From: Cranoglanis bouderius
Taxonomy: Eukaryota > Chordata > Actinopteri > Siluriformes > Cranoglanididae
DNA length: 64,000 nucleotides
Assembly: GCA_023630585.1 (NCBI GenBank)
Contig: CM042560.1
Span: forward strand, 9,141,001-9,205,000
Reading direction: 5' to 3'
Each line of letters begins with the position of its first letter. Within the stretch, counting starts at the first letter, position 1. Position numbers and translations under genes: made by a program. Below are positions 60,332 through 64,000 of the stretch, one piece after another. The notes under the pieces were generated by a model that was given only the letters and a program-made list of their open reading frames with translations, was not told the DNA's origin and searched no databases.

Positions 60332-61699
60332 CAGTACTGTGCAAATGTTTTAGGCAGGTGTGAAAACATGCAGTAAAGTAAGAATAAAAAAGAAAAATAG
60401 ACATGTTAATAGTTTATATTTATCAATTAACAAAATAGAAAGTGAGTGAACAGAAGAAAAATCTACATCAAATCAATATTTGGTGTGACCACCCTTTGCC
60501 TTCAAAACAGCATCAATTTGTCAATTCTTCTAGGTACACTTGCACACAGTTCTTGAAGGAACCCAGCAGGTAGGTTGGCCCAAACATCTTGGATAACTAA
60601 CCATAGTTCTTCTGTGGATTTAGGCAACCTCAGTTGCTTCTCTCTTTTCATGTAATCCCAGATAGACACGATGCTGCCGAAAAAAGAGGGGGCCAATCAG
60701 ATGCCTCCCTGATGGTGTTGTATGATGGATAACTATCTGCCTGTACTTCTCAGCATTGAGGACACCATTAATTCTGACCAAATCTCTAACTCCATTTGCA
60801 GAAATGCAGCCCCAAGCTTGCAAGGAACCTCCACCATGCTTCACTGTTGCCTGCAGACACTCATTCATGTACACAGGAACTCTCTCCAGCCCTTCGGCAA
60901 ACAAACTGCCTTCTCCAGCCCTTCGGCAAACAAACTGCCTTCTGCTACAGCCAAATATGTCAAATTTGAACTCAACAGTCCATTTTTCTGCACCCCAGTT
61001 CCTGTGTTTTCCTGCATAGTTGCATCGCTTGGCCCTGTTTCCACATTGGAGCTATAGATTTTTGGCCGCAAGTCTTCCATGAAGGCCACTTCTGACCAGA
61101 CTTCTCCGGACAGTAGATGGGTGTACCAGGGTCTCACTGGTTTCTGCCAGGTCTGAGCTGATGGAACTGCTGGACATCTTCTGATTGCAAAGGGAAGTAA
61201 GCCAGATGTGTCTTTCATCTGCTGCAGTAAGTTTCTTTGGCCGACCACTTCGTCTACGGTCCTCAACGTTGCCCGTTTCTTTGTGCTTCTTCAAAAGAAC
61301 TTGGACAGCACATCTGGAAACCCCTGTCTGCCTTGAAATTTCTGCCTGGGAGAGACCTTGCCGATGCAGTATAACTACCGTTTCAGTTAATGATTGTGTT
61401 TCAACCTACATATTAAATTGATGATCATTATCACCTGTTTGGTATAATTGTTTAACCATACACCTGACTACATGCCTACAAAATCCCTGACTTTGTGCAA
61501 GTGTACCTAGAAGAATTGATGCTGTTTTGAAGGCAAAGGGTGGTCACACCAAATATTAATTTGATGTAGATTTTTCTTCTGTTCGCTCACTTTGCATTTT
61601 GTTAATTGATAAATATAAACTATTAACATGTCTATTTTTTAAAGCATTCTTACTTTACAGCATTTTTTCACACCTGCCTAAAACTTTTGCACAGTACTG
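60332..61699 (-). mobile_element. Tc1 element with about 205-bp inverted repeats, complete ends
   Basis: Inverted repeats CAGTACTGTGCAAAWGTTTT extend about 205 bp to TGCACA/TGTGCA near 60545 and 61490, flanked by TA on both sides (60330-60331 and 61700-61701). The total of 1368 bp is close to full size. Its ends match those of the two non-autonomous elements at 24.7 and 44.3 kb. Confidence 0.92.
60540..61410 (-). pseudogene. Tc1-like transposase, several frame breaks
   Basis: The minus-strand frame has a stop (TAG) as its second codon, then reads VETQSLTETVVILHRQG, LSQAEISRQTGVSRCAVQVL and RRRSGRPKKLTAADERHIWL, ending HGRLAAKNL. It then breaks. Later VYMNECLQATVKHGGGSLQ with WGCISANGVRDLVRINGVLN is in another frame, and the C-terminus VWANLPAGFLQELCASVPRR is in a third. 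A direct duplication of about 29 bp (CTCCAGCCCTTCGGCAAAC) lies at 60890-60947. No catalytic triad is intact. Confidence 0.85.
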
Positions 61700-61769
61700 T
61701 ACATCCAAATTGATCAAAAACAAAATGAGACAACCAAAATGAATCAAAATAACACAACAAAATTTGCCA

Positions 61770-61964
61770 GTGATAGTTTTTATTTCGCCTCTAGAGGCCG
61801 CTCTCGTACTGTATAATGACAGCGGACCCTTCTCAGCCGCTCCCGCAATGGACCCAACCGAAGAAAACTATCGATGTGGATTTTTGGTGATAACAGATAG
61901 TTCCAGCAATCGGTTATCGGTGCCAATTAATCAGCAAGACCGATCGATCGGTCGACCTCTAGTA
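61770..61964 (-). mobile_element. hAT-like non-autonomous element, truncated copy 2
   Basis: Read on the minus strand it starts AGAGGTCGACCGATCGATCG and runs through the same Ser/Gly-coding-like body and GCGGCCTCTAGAGGCG block as the copy at 1371-1868. It ends where that copy goes on into its TA-rich half. It lies about 70 bp from the right end of a Tc1 element. Confidence 0.6.
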
Positions 61965-62699
61965 GTGAACAAATCGGTAGCACTGTCACCCGAGGCAAGC
62001 AGATTTCATGTCTGGGCTATTGAACAACAAGAAAGAGATTACTCCTGATTCACTTACCTAGAACAAGAGCCCATTTATTATATAGCTACATTACCTTAAT
62101 ATCTCAAATAAAATCATTAATGTGCAATGCAACAAGAAAAAAAAAAATCACATCTCAGAGCCAAAACTTTGGCTAGAGAAGGGCGCAAATGCTATGTGCA
62201 ACATGATCATATATTTTATTTGCTTCCCTTAGTCTGTATTAATGAATGTAAGTAACTTGTAAGCTTGTGCAATAAAATGATTTGACACTGCCATGAAATC
62301 CAGAGATGGTTATTCTGAGTTTATTACATTACCAGAGCTGACAACCTTTACACATTCTGTGTAGGAGTTCTGAAGTTTAAATCAGAGTACACTAGCATGC
62401 TTAAATTATCACTCAAAAATACACCTGAAGAGCAGTTTCTTTCTCCCCAATAAAACAGGAGATGAGCCAATTGACATCTGGAATGATGTGCACATGTTTT
62501 GAACTCTCCCATATTAACTGGAAGTCCCGTTCCCTTCCACATCTCTCTTGGGACTCACAGGGCGTTCTCGCTTTCTGTCGCAATGGATGACTTAGCTATA
62601 TCGGTAAAATCTGATAACTGTATTTATATTAGGGATGACTCCGAAATATTTTTCTGCAATTTCAGTTTTTGGCCAAAAGAGAAAAAAATATGAACACTT

Positions 62700-62790
62700 T
62701 GACCTGAAATGATTAATAGGCCTGTCACGAAATATCAAATTTAACCCTTCGCAAATAGCGTTAATGGTAATGATAATTGGAAAGTGATTA
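62700..62790 (+). repeat. hAT-end-like fragment
   Basis: TAGGCCTGTCACGAAATATC begins like the ends of several fish hAT MITEs. The opposite end is not found. Confidence 0.25.
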
Positions 62791-63119
62791 AATACGCTGT
62801 ACTGGTCATCACTCAGATGCGTTCAAACACTTTGAGCAGCGTCAGAAGAAAAAAAAAAAACCATCAGCCATGTGCATATTAGACAGCTGATCTGGTCTAT
62901 GGTTTTTACTGTTTATGCATGTTTTCAGACTGCCGCTGCCAGCAAGCAGCTCCCGACTGCACAGCGAGTAACATTATTACTCACTCCCCTATTCTCCTTA
63001 ATCGCTCCTTAAACCTGAAACAGTGGAAATGCTCATTTTCCTGGATTCTTTTTCTAAGCTATCTGTTTTGGACGATTATCTGCCAATAATATTTCGCAGG
63101 GAAACATCAAGCCTAGTAG

Positions 63120-63280
63120 CTAGCTAGCTCGACTTACATTATTATATTATGTTAGCTACCGCTTTTCAGCCTAGTAAGTTAAATTTCTCGGCAACCAATC
63201 ATGAGATTGGGCAGGACGTTGGAGTTTTTACTTGCCTGGTGGGTTCGCTAATAAAGGTCACCGCTGCCATACACAACGTT
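63120..63280. repeat. Dispersed repeat copy B
   Basis: It matches the copy near 21.2 kb through GTTGGAGTTTTTACTTGCCT, GGTGGGTTCGCTAAT and the following CCGC/CATA block. Confidence 0.45.
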
Positions 63281-63531
63281 TCTCTTTTTTTTTTTTTTTA
63301 CTACTGGAACTATTCATGAGTCTATTCAAGAGTCATGAGTAATTAATATTTTATCATTCACAAGGTGATCTGGTCTCTATGTGGCATTAAAAATGACAAT
63401 AATATGGTGGCGAGGCTGAGCAAAGTGTGAGCTAAGTTAAACACTTAAGCAAATATATACACATTCTCCTGCTCTTACCAGTTATTGTGAAACAGTGTTT
63501 GCTTTAGATGGTACGTGTGCATGCGTGCGTG

Positions 63532-63533
<2 letters not shown>

Positions 63534-63590
<57 letters not shown>
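63534..63590. repeat. (GT)n microsatellite
   Basis: About 27 GT units. Confidence 0.95.
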
Positions 63591-63591
<1 letters not shown>

Positions 63592-64000
63592 TAAGCAGCA
63601 GAGGAAGAAACCACAGCAAAATGAAGTCATGAATAAGTGGGCGGTCATAAAACCAAACAGGACCGCACTGAAGCTTTTCAGACACTTCATATTTCATCCA
63701 AACTCATGGACATGGCCAGTGTGTTTCTCTTGGGCCACACATGCGCACATACACACAGCACATGGTATCTTAGAGCGAAGTGGCAAGAAAGCCAGCAGCT
63801 GAGCCAGTACCCCCCTTGGGCATCGCCATGACACACATCCCACCAGATTCTCCTTAATTACCCGACACTGTTCACACCATATGCTCGTCCTCCAAATGCC
63901 CTGAAATCTAACTTCTATACACACACTGCTCTGAACTGAACCACTCCACAGGACAGCGTGCTCTCACGGAGAGGAAATGTAACCAGCAATCAGAAATTGG

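Overview
The window looks like a slice of a ray-finned (teleost) fish chromosome. It has large introns, dense dinucleotide microsatellites, many decayed Tc1/mariner and hAT transposons, tRNA-derived SINEs and truncated LINE ends. I see no prokaryotic-style operons, no CRISPR array and no complete single-exon gene. Species cannot be fixed from sequence alone.

One real gene is recognised, on the minus strand: an Arf-GAP with GTPase-like, ANK and PH domains, best matched to agap1 (agap3 is the nearest alternative). Its 5' part runs right to left. A CpG- and G-rich promoter candidate lies at about 48.4-49.3 kb. A 414-codon first coding exon (48035-46793) resembles the N-terminus of the long AGAP2 isoform PIKE-L. 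A 59-bp exon follows at 14270-14212, and then an 88-bp exon at 8511-8424 carrying the P-loop of the GTPase-like domain. All three junctions agree in phase and have AG/GT ends. The gene continues off the left edge. Between the first and second exon, a 181-bp open segment (46386-46206) ends in a good donor of the same phase and could be an alternative first exon.

Layout: 0-8.4 kb is intron 3, with GA-rich arrays following repeated 3' ends of one LINE family. 8.5-14.2 kb is intron 2, with a palindromic MITE and a nearly full-length but dead Tc1 element. 14.3-46.8 kb is the very large intron 1. It holds two nested transposon pairs, several internally deleted Tc1 copies, SINEs, a 31-bp minisatellite with repeated inverted CCAAT boxes, and several repeat-poor stretches that look like candidate regulatory elements. 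48-64 kb lies upstream of the long first exon. It contains more Tc1 remnants and one possible signal-peptide exon at 59332-59272 (minus).

The most interesting items are the PIKE-L-like exon in an agap1-type locus, the phase-compatible alternative first exon, the association of seven LINE tails with GA arrays, the CCAAT-bearing minisatellite, the precisely bounded nested hAT insertions, and three catalytic-spacing classes of Tc1 transposase in one window. I found no obviously new enzymatic system.
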